Shown: positions 21,701 to 27,069 of the stretch, one piece after another
Layout of the letters: every line of letters starts with the position of its first letter
Numbering within the stretch: position 1 is the first letter of the stretch
DNA from: JAEUSF01 sp964484145
GTDB taxonomy: Bacteria; Patescibacteriota; Doudnabacteria; UBA920
NCBI GenBank assembly: GCA_964484145.1
Contig: CAZAED010000017.1
Location: 1 to 28,751 of the forward strand
Direction: 5' to 3'
DNA length: 28,751 nucleotides
Program-made: the position numbers and the translations under genes
Notes under the pieces: generated by a model
Told to the model about the DNA's origin: nothing
The model's database searches: none
The model's input: only the letters and a program-made list of their open reading frames with translations

Positions 21701-22287
21701 CGCTCGACGGAGAAAGGTCTGAAGGAAGTATTATTTTAGGTGGCATAATTACTAAACTTAAACGCACAATTACTAAAAAGAGTGAGCCTATGGCGTTTTT
21801 TACCTTGCAAGATTTAACCGGCTCAATGGAAGTTTTGGTTTTTCCTAAAGCCATGGAAAAAGCTTTACCATATTTAGATAGCGACAAATTAGTCCAAGTT
21901 TCGGGTAGGCTTTCTTCCTCTACCAGAAAAGATAAGCGTCCAAACGGAGCTTCGGAAGACTCGCAAAAATATGACGACGAAGAACTTAAGCTAATTGCCG
22001 AAGAAATTAAAGCACTTCCAACAGACGAAAATTATGGCAGTGCTCTAAACGAACTACAAAAAAAGCAGCGCCTTGTAATATTTTTGCAAGAAATGCCAGT
22101 AATGGAAGTTTTAAATGAAATCAAACAAGTTTTAGAAAATAATTTAGGCGAAGCGCAGGTGTATTTGTCTGTAGGTGTAGGCGCAAAAGCCAAGCAAATA
22201 AAAACCCAAACCTTGGTAAAAATTTCAGAAGAGCTAGTTTTTATGTTAAAGGAAATTTCAGAGGTAAGTAAGGTAGATGTGGAATAA
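18733..22287 (+). CDS. dnaE: DNA polymerase III alpha subunit
   Basis: This 1184-aa replicative polymerase of the DnaE1 type has an N-terminal PHP domain (FTHLHCHSHFSLLDG, ITDHGVMYG, LSGCQRGE, ADCHYI). The palm contains the catalytic acidic motif PDIDLDIADNRR and RGSAAGSIVG. FGFNKAHSASYSAVSYQTAYMKANFP precedes the helix-hairpin-helix region, and an OB domain follows (IILGGIITKLKRTITKKSEPMAFFTLQDLTGSMEVLVFP). No exonuclease domain is fused. Residues about 852-862 lie in a surface region between IEKIMEA and QSLQDFLLK. They are encoded by four 8-nt words (21286-21317) and look like an in-frame insertion. The ATG abuts the right arm of a 9-nt word array. Confidence 0.97.
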   Translation: MNFTHLHCHSHFSLLDGLSKVDPLLERAKELKMDSLAITDHGVMYGAIEFYSRAKELGIKPIIGLEAYVAPRSMEQKEGKIDSDYFHLTLLSKNHEGYQNLIKLTTEAHMRGFYYKPRIDLETLKKYSEGLICLSGCQRGEIARAVINKNSAEADEVLKKYLSIFGSENLYIELQRNHRQTNTEELELNKRLLELSKRNSLPIVATADCHYIYPEDFEAQDVLVCIGTARTVEDQDRLDMRQYDLSLKSPEKMHEIFYDLPEAVENTQKIAQACNLEIKLDQRYFPAVEIPAGKTTAEYLNEVVYEKALPLYGKEGQLSPEIKERIDYELNIICKKGFDTYFLMVADVVEGARNIGAITNTRGSAAGSIVGRILGITNVDPLYYELPFERFLTMHRPTPPDIDLDIADNRRDEAIAYITQKYGSEKVAQIITFGTMMARAAVRDVGRALAVSYSKCDRLAKMIPIGKQGFHMTIDKAMDINKELKEAYDQDPETRHIIEIAKKLEGCARHASVHAAGLVITPTPLTDYMPLQKEPEGERVITQYDMYALDVNANSKAIGVVKLDLLGIRNLSILEEAMRLVKLRHNVDIDIYNLPHPDKKTFKLLSDGYTFGVFQLGSSGMTRYLKELKPSTIFDIMAMIALYRPGPLQFIPEYIARKHNSKLIKYFDPAFEKILKRTYGILVYQDDLLTIAHDLAGYTWEEVDKFRKAVGKKIPEEMAKQKIKFMEGCMKTSGWSQAKAAEIWNWIEPFAAYGFNKAHSASYSAVSYQTAYMKANFPVEFMAAVMTAESGDEDKIYEAVEECKALGIAVLPPSVSESFGDFTVVDEKTIRFGFNAIKNLGSDVIEKIMEARKLEKQRIRELGEGNQAPPIFQSLQDFLLKCHVKNFNKKSWEALVKAGALDEFGERGELLANTEEVLEFVREHFKAESSGQNSLFGKNMQNGTLRLRKVEPVTKEQKLLWEKEHLGMYVSAHPLDAHRNVLSKMPPIKSLDGERSEGSIILGGIITKLKRTITKKSEPMAFFTLQDLTGSMEVLVFPKAMEKALPYLDSDKLVQVSGRLSSSTRKDKRPNGASEDSQKYDDEELKLIAEEIKALPTDENYGSALNELQKKQRLVIFLQEMPVMEVLNEIKQVLENNLGEAQVYLSVGVGAKAKQIKTQTLVKISEELVFMLKEISEVSKVDVE
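21286..21317 (+). repeat. In-frame 8-nt word array inside dnaE
   Basis: Units are AGAAAATT, AGAAAAAC, AGAGAATT, AGAGAATT. It shares the 16-mer ACAGAGAATTAGAGAA (21300-21315) with the array in the prfA leader (11562-11577), about 9.7 kb away. Confidence 0.7.
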
Positions 22288-22314
22288 ACGGGAAAATAAA
22301 CTTTGCCAAAATAA

Positions 22315-22354
22315 AATCCCGGTCGCCTACATTTTTTTGTAGGCTTCCGGGATT
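22315..22354 (-). terminator. Intrinsic terminator of the minus-strand transcript at 22.6 kb
   Basis: AATCCCGG (22315-22322) pairs with CCGGGATT (22347-22354), and GCCTACA (22325-22331) with TGTAGGC (22338-22344). On the minus strand it is followed by TTTATTTT. The plus strand has no U-tract, so it does not serve dnaE well. Confidence 0.8.
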
Positions 22355-22623
22355 GCCGATCTTTGGTTTGGGTCCGGACGAGCTCATTACTGAACTCATA
22401 CTCCCCCATCACAATGGGGTTGTGATGTCCTCCTTTCAAAATTGACCCTTCCTCTAATCTCGCCTCTTGCGCTACCAAGTGGCTGGCGGTTTCTGGCGTA
22501 GCGGCCAGGCCCATTCGGGCTCCGTGTTTCAAAAGAATGCGCCGCGGGTGCGGCACGCAAAAAAAATAAACATGCGGCATTCCTCCTTCCTAAAATTCCC
22601 AAGACTTTTGTCCCGAGAATTAA
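22315..22623 (-). ncRNA. Strongly promoted ~310-nt structured transcript (RNA or small-protein gene)
   Basis: A perfect consensus promoter (22630-22658) and a clear terminator bound this 310-nt unit. The RNA would start with an 11-bp hairpin (22595-22605 with 22610-22620, AAAA loop). A purine-rich GGAAGGAGG follows, then GC-rich stems (for example CGCTAC/GTAGCG), an AAAGGAGG, and two mutually exclusive hairpins: CATCACAA/TTGTGATG (22407-22427) or CCCCAT/ATGGGG (22404-22419). An ORF from 22580 (MPHVYFFCVPHPRRILLKHG...) is open but has no stop before the terminator, and its ATG is only 1 nt from the GGAGG. An ATG at 22573 has 8-nt spacing but encodes only 14 residues. I tried RNase P RNA, tmRNA and SRP RNA signatures and found none. 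Base composition is more GC-rich than nearby genes. Confidence 0.5.
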
Positions 22624-22629
22624 CATAAT

Positions 22630-22658
22630 ATTATACTCCTTTTTAGTTATTTTGTCAA
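22630..22658 (-). promoter_or_regulatory. Perfect consensus sigma70 promoter, TTGACA-17-TATAAT
   Basis: On the minus strand TTGACA (22653-22658), exactly 17 bp, then TATAAT (22630-22635). It is the only perfect match to both boxes in the window. The predicted start is near 22623. Confidence 0.85.
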
Positions 22659-22713
22659 GGGTTTTTGGAGAAAAGGTTTTAATTAAGCACTTTTAAACTG
22701 TGGATATAATGGG

Positions 22714-22742
22714 TTGTCAAAGTTTATTAAGTTTGTTATAGT
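22714..22742 (+). promoter_or_regulatory. Promoter of the structured RNA upstream of thrS, TTGTCA-17-TGtTATAGT
   Basis: TTGTCA (22714-22719), a 17-bp spacer ending TGt, and TATAGT (22737-22742). The predicted start near 22749 falls at the base of the first hairpin of the RNA. An additional TATAAT at 22705-22710 has no good -35. Confidence 0.7.
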
Positions 22743-22748
22743 TTGTTT

Positions 22749-22936
22749 AGTTCTTCAAACATTGATCCGGACAACCAATTCGGGGAGTTTGGAACAATTA
22801 GAAATAAATCTTTTTTAGTTCTAGAGCCTAAAAAAGATGAAAAGTTATTCTGGGACGGAAACGTCTCGCAAAGCGAGACCCCAGGGATTGGTTGGTCAAA
22901 TATTGTTTTTGACCGACCGCTTCCTGGGGTTTTTTG
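22749..22936 (+). ncRNA. Candidate novel structured RNA / attenuator upstream of thrS
   Basis: The predicted transcript of about 187 nt is almost entirely helical. Helix 1 is GTTC..CAAAC (22750-22760) with GTTTGGAAC (22787-22795), enclosing ATTG/CAAT. Helix 2 is a perfect 11-bp stem, ATCTTTTTTAG/CTAAAAAAGAT (22808-22838). Helix 3 is GTCTCGC-aaa-GCGAGAC (22863-22879), which can be extended by CTGGG/CCCAG (22850-22854 with 22880-22884). The terminator pairs ACCCCAGG (22878-22885) with CCTGGGGT (22923-22930), with an inner 11-bp stem and six U. The CCCAG segment is shared, so helix 3 extension and terminator exclude each other. No T-box motif is seen. An 82-codon TTG-start frame (22743-22991) crosses all hairpins and is probably incidental. 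Confidence 0.6.
22878..22936 (+). terminator. Long intrinsic terminator of the RNA upstream of thrS
   Basis: The outer stem is 8 bp (22878-22885 with 22923-22930). The inner stem GGTTGGTCAAA/TTTGACCGACC (22890-22900 with 22908-22918) has one G-U. A T6 tract follows. Confidence 0.9.
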
Positions 22937-22978
22937 TTTGCGAAGCAAACAACCCTCCGTAGCTTTAGCGAAGGAGGG
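22934..22978 (+). repeat. Two tandem hairpins, the second with AGCTTTAGC apex, before thrS
   Basis: TTGTTTGC-gaa-GCAAACAA (22934-22952) is a perfect 8-bp stem. It is followed directly by CCCTCC/GGAGGG (22953-22978) with AGCTTTAGC at 22961-22969. The thrS extended -10 starts 3 nt later. Confidence 0.7.
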
Positions 22979-22980
22979 TA

Positions 22981-22989
22981 TGCTAATAT
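22981..22989 (+). promoter_or_regulatory. thrS extended -10 promoter
   Basis: TGcTAATAT ends 6 nt before the thrS ATG (22996), which places the predicted start at the ATG itself: a leaderless message. It lies directly after two hairpins. Confidence 0.6.
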
Positions 22990-22995
22990 AACCAT

Positions 22996-24750
22996 ATGAA
23001 CGACAATCAACACCTACAAAACACCCGCCACTCCTTAGCCCACCTTTTGGCTGCGGCGGTTATTAAGCTGTATCCGGGCACTAAACGCACTATTGGGCCG
23101 GCTATAGACAATGGTTTTTATTACGATTTTGAATTTAAAGAGCCCATTACGGACAAAGACTTGCCTAAAATAGAAAAAGAAATGAAAAAACTGCAAAAAA
23201 CTTGGAGCAGTTTTGAGCGGAGAGAAGTTTCCGCAGAAGAAGCGAAAGAAATATTTAAAGATAACCCTTATAAGCTAGAACTTATAGAGGAATTTTCTAA
23301 AGAAGGTCAGACTTTAACTTTTTATAAATCGAGCGAATATTTTGAAGACTTATGCCGTGGCGGTCACGCGGAAGATGTTTCTAAAATAGACCAGGATTCT
23401 TTTAAATTATCCAAGGTAGCTGGGGCTTACTGGCGCGGGGATGAAAAAAACAAAATGCTCACGCGCATTTACGGACTTGCTTTTGAAACTAAAGAAGAAC
23501 TAGAAAGTTACTTAAAAATGCTTGAGGAAGCAGAAAAAAGAGATCATAAAAAATTGGGCGTGGCGTTGGACTTGTTTGTATTTTCCGAATTAGTCGGCCC
23601 TGGCTTGCCGCTTTGGACTCCAAAAGGAACTTTGGTTAGAAATTTGCTTGACGACTACGTTTGGAGTTTAAGAAAACCGCTTGGTTATGAAAAAGTGGAA
23701 ATCCCCCACATTACAAAAAAAGAACTTTACGAGAAAAGCGGGCATTGGGACAAGTTTAAAAACGAACTATTTAACATAACTACCCGCGAAGGTCATACGT
23801 TTGCTATGAAGCCTATGAATTGTCCTCACCATACGCAAATTTACGCGCGTAAGCAGTTTAGTTATAGGGAGCTGCCTCAGCGTTATAGTAATAGCACAAC
23901 TTGTTACCGCGATGAGCAAACCGGAGAACTTTCCGGCCTATCACGCGTTCGCTCATTTACGCAAGACGACGCGCATGTTTTTTGCCGTTTTAGTCAAGTT
24001 AAAGAAGAACTCGCCGCGGTTTGGGACAAAGTTGTCGAACCGTTCTATAAAAGTTTTGGATTTAATTTAAAGTTACGTCTTTCGCTTCACGACCCAAAGT
24101 CGCCTGAAAAATATTTGGGCGGAACAGATAAATGGACAGATGCGGAAAATACTTTAAGGGCCCTTGCGAAAGAGCGCAGTATGGAATTTTTTGAAGGTGT
24201 GGGCGAAGCCGCATTTTATGGCCCTAAGCTTGATTTTTTGGCTACCGACTCCATTGGTAGGCAGTGGCAAGTAGCAACCATTCAACTAGATATGAATCAG
24301 CCTGAACGTTTCGATTTAACCTGCGTAAACGAAGAAGGGCAAAAAGAAAGAATTGCTATGATTCACGCCGCCATAATGGGTTCTATAGACAGGTTTATGT
24401 CTATTTTAATAGAGCACACGGGCGGAAATTTCCCGCTTTGGCTCTCCCCTGTTCAGTTGGCGATTTTACCAATTTCTGATAATCAAAAACCATACGCAGA
24501 AAAAGTGCGGGGTGAATTATTGGCCGCTAACGATAATTTACGAATAGAAATAGATGGACGCGCAGAAAGTATTGGAAAAAAAATTCGCGAAGCCACCTTA
24601 CAAAAAATCCCCTACCAAATAATTGTGGGGGAAAAAGAAGTAGAAGCCGGTAAAATAGCAATTAGAAAACGAGACGGCACAGACTTGGGGCAAATGAGTT
24701 TGGAAGAATTTACAAAAAAAATCCAAGAAGAAATAACAAATAAAAAATAA
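22996..24750 (+). CDS. thrS: Threonyl-tRNA synthetase lacking the TGS domain
   Basis: This 584-aa class II synthetase charges tRNA-Thr and edits mischarged Ser. It begins directly with the editing domain (RHSLAHLLAAAVIKLYP, HxxxH; then CRGGHAEDVSKI), so the N-terminal TGS domain of about 60 residues found in E. coli ThrRS (642 aa) is missing. The catalytic core has MKPMNCPHHTQIY (zinc Cys), motif 2 with YRDEQTGELSGLSRVRSFTQDDAHVFC, YGPKLDFLATDSIGRQWQVATIQLD, and the motif-3 region RFMSILIEHTGGNFPLWLSPVQ. The anticodon-binding domain follows to the end. No upstream in-frame extension could encode a TGS domain. Both tRNA-Thr genes in this window are its substrates. Confidence 0.97.
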   Translation: MNDNQHLQNTRHSLAHLLAAAVIKLYPGTKRTIGPAIDNGFYYDFEFKEPITDKDLPKIEKEMKKLQKTWSSFERREVSAEEAKEIFKDNPYKLELIEEFSKEGQTLTFYKSSEYFEDLCRGGHAEDVSKIDQDSFKLSKVAGAYWRGDEKNKMLTRIYGLAFETKEELESYLKMLEEAEKRDHKKLGVALDLFVFSELVGPGLPLWTPKGTLVRNLLDDYVWSLRKPLGYEKVEIPHITKKELYEKSGHWDKFKNELFNITTREGHTFAMKPMNCPHHTQIYARKQFSYRELPQRYSNSTTCYRDEQTGELSGLSRVRSFTQDDAHVFCRFSQVKEELAAVWDKVVEPFYKSFGFNLKLRLSLHDPKSPEKYLGGTDKWTDAENTLRALAKERSMEFFEGVGEAAFYGPKLDFLATDSIGRQWQVATIQLDMNQPERFDLTCVNEEGQKERIAMIHAAIMGSIDRFMSILIEHTGGNFPLWLSPVQLAILPISDNQKPYAEKVRGELLAANDNLRIEIDGRAESIGKKIREATLQKIPYQIIVGEKEVEAGKIAIRKRDGTDLGQMSLEEFTKKIQEEITNKK

Positions 24751-24763
24751 GTTAAAATTTTAT

Positions 24764-24795
24764 CCCCCACCTCAGCCTTTGGGCTGAAGTGGGGG
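24764..24795. terminator. Terminator between convergent thrS and zinc-ribbon ORF
   Basis: A 14-position stem (24764-24777 with 24782-24795) has one G-U on the minus-strand RNA and one mismatch on the plus. On the plus strand GTTTTT follows after 6 nt. The last codons and the stop of the minus-strand ORF lie inside it. Confidence 0.75.
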
Positions 24796-24984
24796 CTTCG
24801 GTTTTTCAGTTTCAGTGGGGTTGCGCCACGCATGTGACGTACAGATTGAACAGCAAACAAGTGTGCCCCACTGTGGGTGGGCGTCAACAATAATTGTGCC
24901 CTCACACTTTTCAAAGGGACAAGGCTGACCCACTCTTAGATCATCTTTTTGCATGCACACTCTTTTAATAGGAGAATACAGCAT
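24772..24984 (-). CDS. Small zinc-ribbon-like protein
   Basis: This 70-aa protein has CPFEKC and CCSIC pairs flanking a roughly 20-residue beta segment (GTIIVDAHPQWGTLV), consistent with a zinc ribbon. The tail is basic and Pro-rich. The start is uncertain: ATG at 24984 gives a 7-nt gap after map, like other operon junctions, while ATG at 24954 (MQKDDLRVG) is an alternative. Neither has a good Shine-Dalgarno. The stop is inside the shared terminator hairpin, so the gene ends exactly at the transcript end. It is the last gene of the adk-map cluster. The function is unknown. Confidence 0.7.
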   Translation of the reverse strand: MLYSPIKRVCMQKDDLRVGQPCPFEKCEGTIIVDAHPQWGTLVCCSICTSHAWRNPTETEKPKPPLQPKG

Positions 24985-24991
24985 TTATCAT

Positions 24992-25753
24992 TTATGTCAA
25001 CACCCTTGCACCATGTTTAGTTATAGCCACGGTGTGTTCAAAGTGGGCGGACAGACCGCCGTCTTTTGTAGAAATGGTCCAGCCGTCGTTTTCAAAGACT
25101 ACAAAATATTCACCGTCGCAAAGCATGGGCTCAATTGCTAGTACCATGCCTTCTTTAAGCTCAAGGCCTGTCCCCTTTTTTCCAAAACAAGGCACAGCAG
25201 GGTCTTCGTGCACGTCATAGCCTACCCCGTGGCCTACAAGGTCACGCACCACAGAAAAGCCAGCGCCCTCGGCACAAGATTGTATGGCATAACTTATGTC
25301 GCCAATTTTGTTGCCTGCAACTGCTTGCTTAATACCTTCATTAAGACTTTTTTTAGTTACATCCATTAGTCTTTGTATTTTGGGTAAAACCGACCCAACC
25401 GGAACTGTAATTGCAGTGTCGGTATAAAGCCCTTTGTACTCCATACCTATGTCTAGCCCAATAATGTCGCCGTTTTTTAAAATTACATCGCGCGAAGGAA
25501 TGCCATGCACAACTTGGTCATTAACCGAAGTACAAAGTCCGGCGGGAAAGGGGTTTTTTTTAGGGCCGTAACCCTTAAAACTCGGCCGCCCGCCGATTTT
25601 GTAAATCTCGCTTTCGGCATACTCATTTAATTCCCATGTCGAAACCCCGGGCTTAACTAGTTTAGCCGTATTATGCAAAATATTATGAATAAGCTCGCCG
25701 CCTTCGGCAATTATGTCTATTTCTTCCCTGGTTTTAATTAAGCCCTTTGGCAT
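24992..25753 (-). CDS. map: Methionine aminopeptidase, type I
   Basis: This 253-aa enzyme removes the initiator Met. It has the five metal ligands in the family order: two Asp in GLDIGMEYKGLYTDTAITV, His in LVGHGVGYDVHEDP, Glu in AIEPML and Glu in HFEHTVAIT. The substrate-loop motif CTSVNDQVVHGIP is also present. It overlaps the upstream kinase-like gene by 20 nt. adk-map adjacency is a common bacterial arrangement. Confidence 0.97.
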   Translation of the reverse strand: MPKGLIKTREEIDIIAEGGELIHNILHNTAKLVKPGVSTWELNEYAESEIYKIGGRPSFKGYGPKKNPFPAGLCTSVNDQVVHGIPSRDVILKNGDIIGLDIGMEYKGLYTDTAITVPVGSVLPKIQRLMDVTKKSLNEGIKQAVAGNKIGDISYAIQSCAEGAGFSVVRDLVGHGVGYDVHEDPAVPCFGKKGTGLELKEGMVLAIEPMLCDGEYFVVFENDGWTISTKDGGLSAHFEHTVAITKHGARVLT

Positions 25754-26348
25754 AATCTGTAATTAATCCAACTAAAATTTTTCTAACCTTTGGTACCGGC
25801 GCGTTAGAGGAAATTTTTTTAAATTTGTATAAAGTTTTAAAATATTTAACTACGTGAGTAATGTTGTCCCGGTAATACTTAACACGGTTTTGCAAAGCTT
25901 TTATGTCGTCGTCCGCGCGTTTTGAAAATTTACCCTTAAAGTCTTCTTTTCTTTGAGTCATTCTTTTGACTGTCTCTTTCATTGGAATAGACATATAAAT
26001 AACAATTGGATTGCTGCGTTTTTCTTCGCGTAACCACTTTGCAACCAATTTTGCTTCCCCTATCATTTTAGGAGTACCGTCAAAAAGTATACCTTTATTT
26101 TTTGGCGTGGCTTTAATTTTTTCGTACAAGATTTTTCTGACAATTTCTGTGGGTGTTAATTTGCCTTTATCTAGCGTTCTGTCCAGGCCTATCTTCATTC
26201 TTAATTCTTCATTCTTAATTCTCCTAAGTTCTTTGCCCATATCTAAATCGTACATATTAAAATGCCGGCACAAATAGGCAGCATGAGTTGCCTTGCCGGC
26301 GGCGGGATCGCCTAATAATATTAAGTTTAGGGGTTTATCTTTTTCCAT
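25734..26348 (-). CDS. Divergent adenylate-kinase-like P-loop protein
   Basis: This 204-aa paralogue of the adk just upstream has P-loop GDPAAGKATHA, where adenylate kinases have GxPGSGKGT. The usual DGFPR (AMP site) reads DGTPKM, so the conserved Arg is replaced. RADDDIKALQNRVKYYRDN resembles the LID-following Arg/Asp helix. It is likely a nucleoside-monophosphate kinase relative with altered substrate or reduced activity. Residues about 43-52 (RRIKNEELRM) are encoded by a perfect 14-bp tandem (26194-26221) made of two 7-nt words, an in-frame array insertion near the NMP-binding region. The stop overlaps map by 20 nt. Confidence 0.82.
   Translation of the reverse strand: MEKDKPLNLILLGDPAAGKATHAAYLCRHFNMYDLDMGKELRRIKNEELRMKIGLDRTLDKGKLTPTEIVRKILYEKIKATPKNKGILFDGTPKMIGEAKLVAKWLREEKRSNPIVIYMSIPMKETVKRMTQRKEDFKGKFSKRADDDIKALQNRVKYYRDNITHVVKYFKTLYKFKKISSNAPVPKVRKILVGLITDYAKGLN
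26194..26221. repeat. In-frame 7-nt word array in the adk-like gene
   Basis: On the plus strand the units are TTCATTC, TTAATTC, TTCATTC, TTAATTC: a perfect duplication of a 14-mer built from two heptamers. The layout is the same as the prmC array at 13623-13650. Confidence 0.7.
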
Positions 26349-26372
26349 CGTAAAAATTTTGTAAAAGCGCTT

Positions 26373-26415
26373 AGACCCTTCGAAGCTTTAGCTTAGTAGG
26401 CCGGCGGCTGGGTCT
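26373..26415. repeat. Hairpin with AGCTTTAGC apex between adk and its paralogue
   Basis: AGACCC (26373-26378) pairs with GGGTCT (26410-26415), with AGCTTTAGC at 26384-26392 inside. No U-tract. Confidence 0.6.
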
Positions 26416-26452
26416 TCGAGAAGAATTAAATTTAGGGTTTAGAAGTATTCAT

Positions 26453-27025
26453 TTATATACCTAACGAAGTATTAATAGCTTTTGTTACTTCTTCTACGCT
26501 CTGCGTACCGTTTATTTCAAGAAAATTTGTTCTGCTTTTTAAATAATCTATAACCGGCAAAGTGTCTTTGTAGTACTGCTTTAGCCTCAGTTCAATTTTT
26601 TCCGGCGTGTCGTCTGCTCTGCCCTCTTTTTGTGCGCGCAAAGACAGGCGCTTTAAAGATTCTTCTTTAGGAACGTCTATAAAAAGAGTTGTAAAATCCT
26701 TTCGGCCCTGTTTCTGTAAAAAATTAAACAAAAACTCCGCTTGGTTTACGCGCCTTGGTATGCCGTCAAATATAACACCCTTGTCAGGCGCTATTTGTGA
26801 GAGTCTGGATGTGACCACTTCGTAAAGTTTTTCATCAGGCAGTAAGACGCCTTGGTCTATCATTGCTTTTACTTCTTTGCCTAAGGCAGTATCCGATTTT
26901 GCAACTTCGCGCAAAATCCCGCCCATTTCCCAATAAAAAAAGCCAAGGGCCTGAGCTAAAACGCGCGCCTGCGTGCCTTTGCCACTTCCTTGGGGTCCAA
27001 TAAAAAATATTGTATTTAATGTCAT
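26453..27025 (-). CDS. adk: Adenylate kinase
   Basis: This 190-aa kinase interconverts AMP+ATP and 2 ADP. It has P-loop FIGPQGSGKGTQA, the AMP-site motif FDGIPRR, a short LID (GRADDTPEKIELRLKQYY) without zinc Cys, and a C-terminal helix. The frame is open to 27064, but the ATG at 27025 (MTLNTIFFIGPQ) matches the family N-terminus, and TAGAAT lies just upstream at 27036-27041. It heads the cluster adk, adk-like, map and zinc ribbon, and is divergent from the antiporter gene. Confidence 0.93.
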   Translation of the reverse strand: MTLNTIFFIGPQGSGKGTQARVLAQALGFFYWEMGGILREVAKSDTALGKEVKAMIDQGVLLPDEKLYEVVTSRLSQIAPDKGVIFDGIPRRVNQAEFLFNFLQKQGRKDFTTLFIDVPKEESLKRLSLRAQKEGRADDTPEKIELRLKQYYKDTLPVIDYLKSRTNFLEINGTQSVEEVTKAINTSLGI

Positions 27026-27035
27026 CTTGCAAATT

Positions 27036-27041
27036 ATTCTA
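27036..27041 (-). promoter_or_regulatory. adk -10 element
   Basis: On the minus strand TAGAAT lies 10 nt before the ATG, with predicted start near 27029 and a leader of about 4 nt. No TG extension; moderate match. Confidence 0.35.
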
Positions 27042-27069
27042 CAACATTTTTGGTTTTTTTGCAACAGTA

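Noticed and set aside
22032..22580. 182-aa protein running antisense into dnaE
   Set aside because: The frame passes through a strong terminator into dnaE antisense sequence, and its ATG is too close to the GGAGG. At most the first part could be real.
22315..22623. RNase P RNA, tmRNA or SRP RNA
   Set aside because: None of the conserved cores I know (GAGGAAAGUCC, tRNA-like ends with a tag ORF, GGUCAGGUCCGGAAGGAAGCA-type loop) is present on either strand. A very divergent form is not excluded.
22743..22991. 82-aa protein with TTG start upstream of thrS
   Set aside because: The start precedes the predicted transcription start, and the frame crosses four consecutive hairpins and a terminator. 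An RNA explains the sequence better.
22749..22995. T-box riboswitch controlling thrS
   Set aside because: No AGGGUGGNACCGCG-like antiterminator motif or specifier loop could be found. The layout is attenuator-like but of another kind.
24612..24914. 100-aa minus-strand ORF over the thrS 3' end
   Set aside because: It is a shadow of thrS and of the zinc-ribbon gene, crosses their shared terminator and has no start signal.
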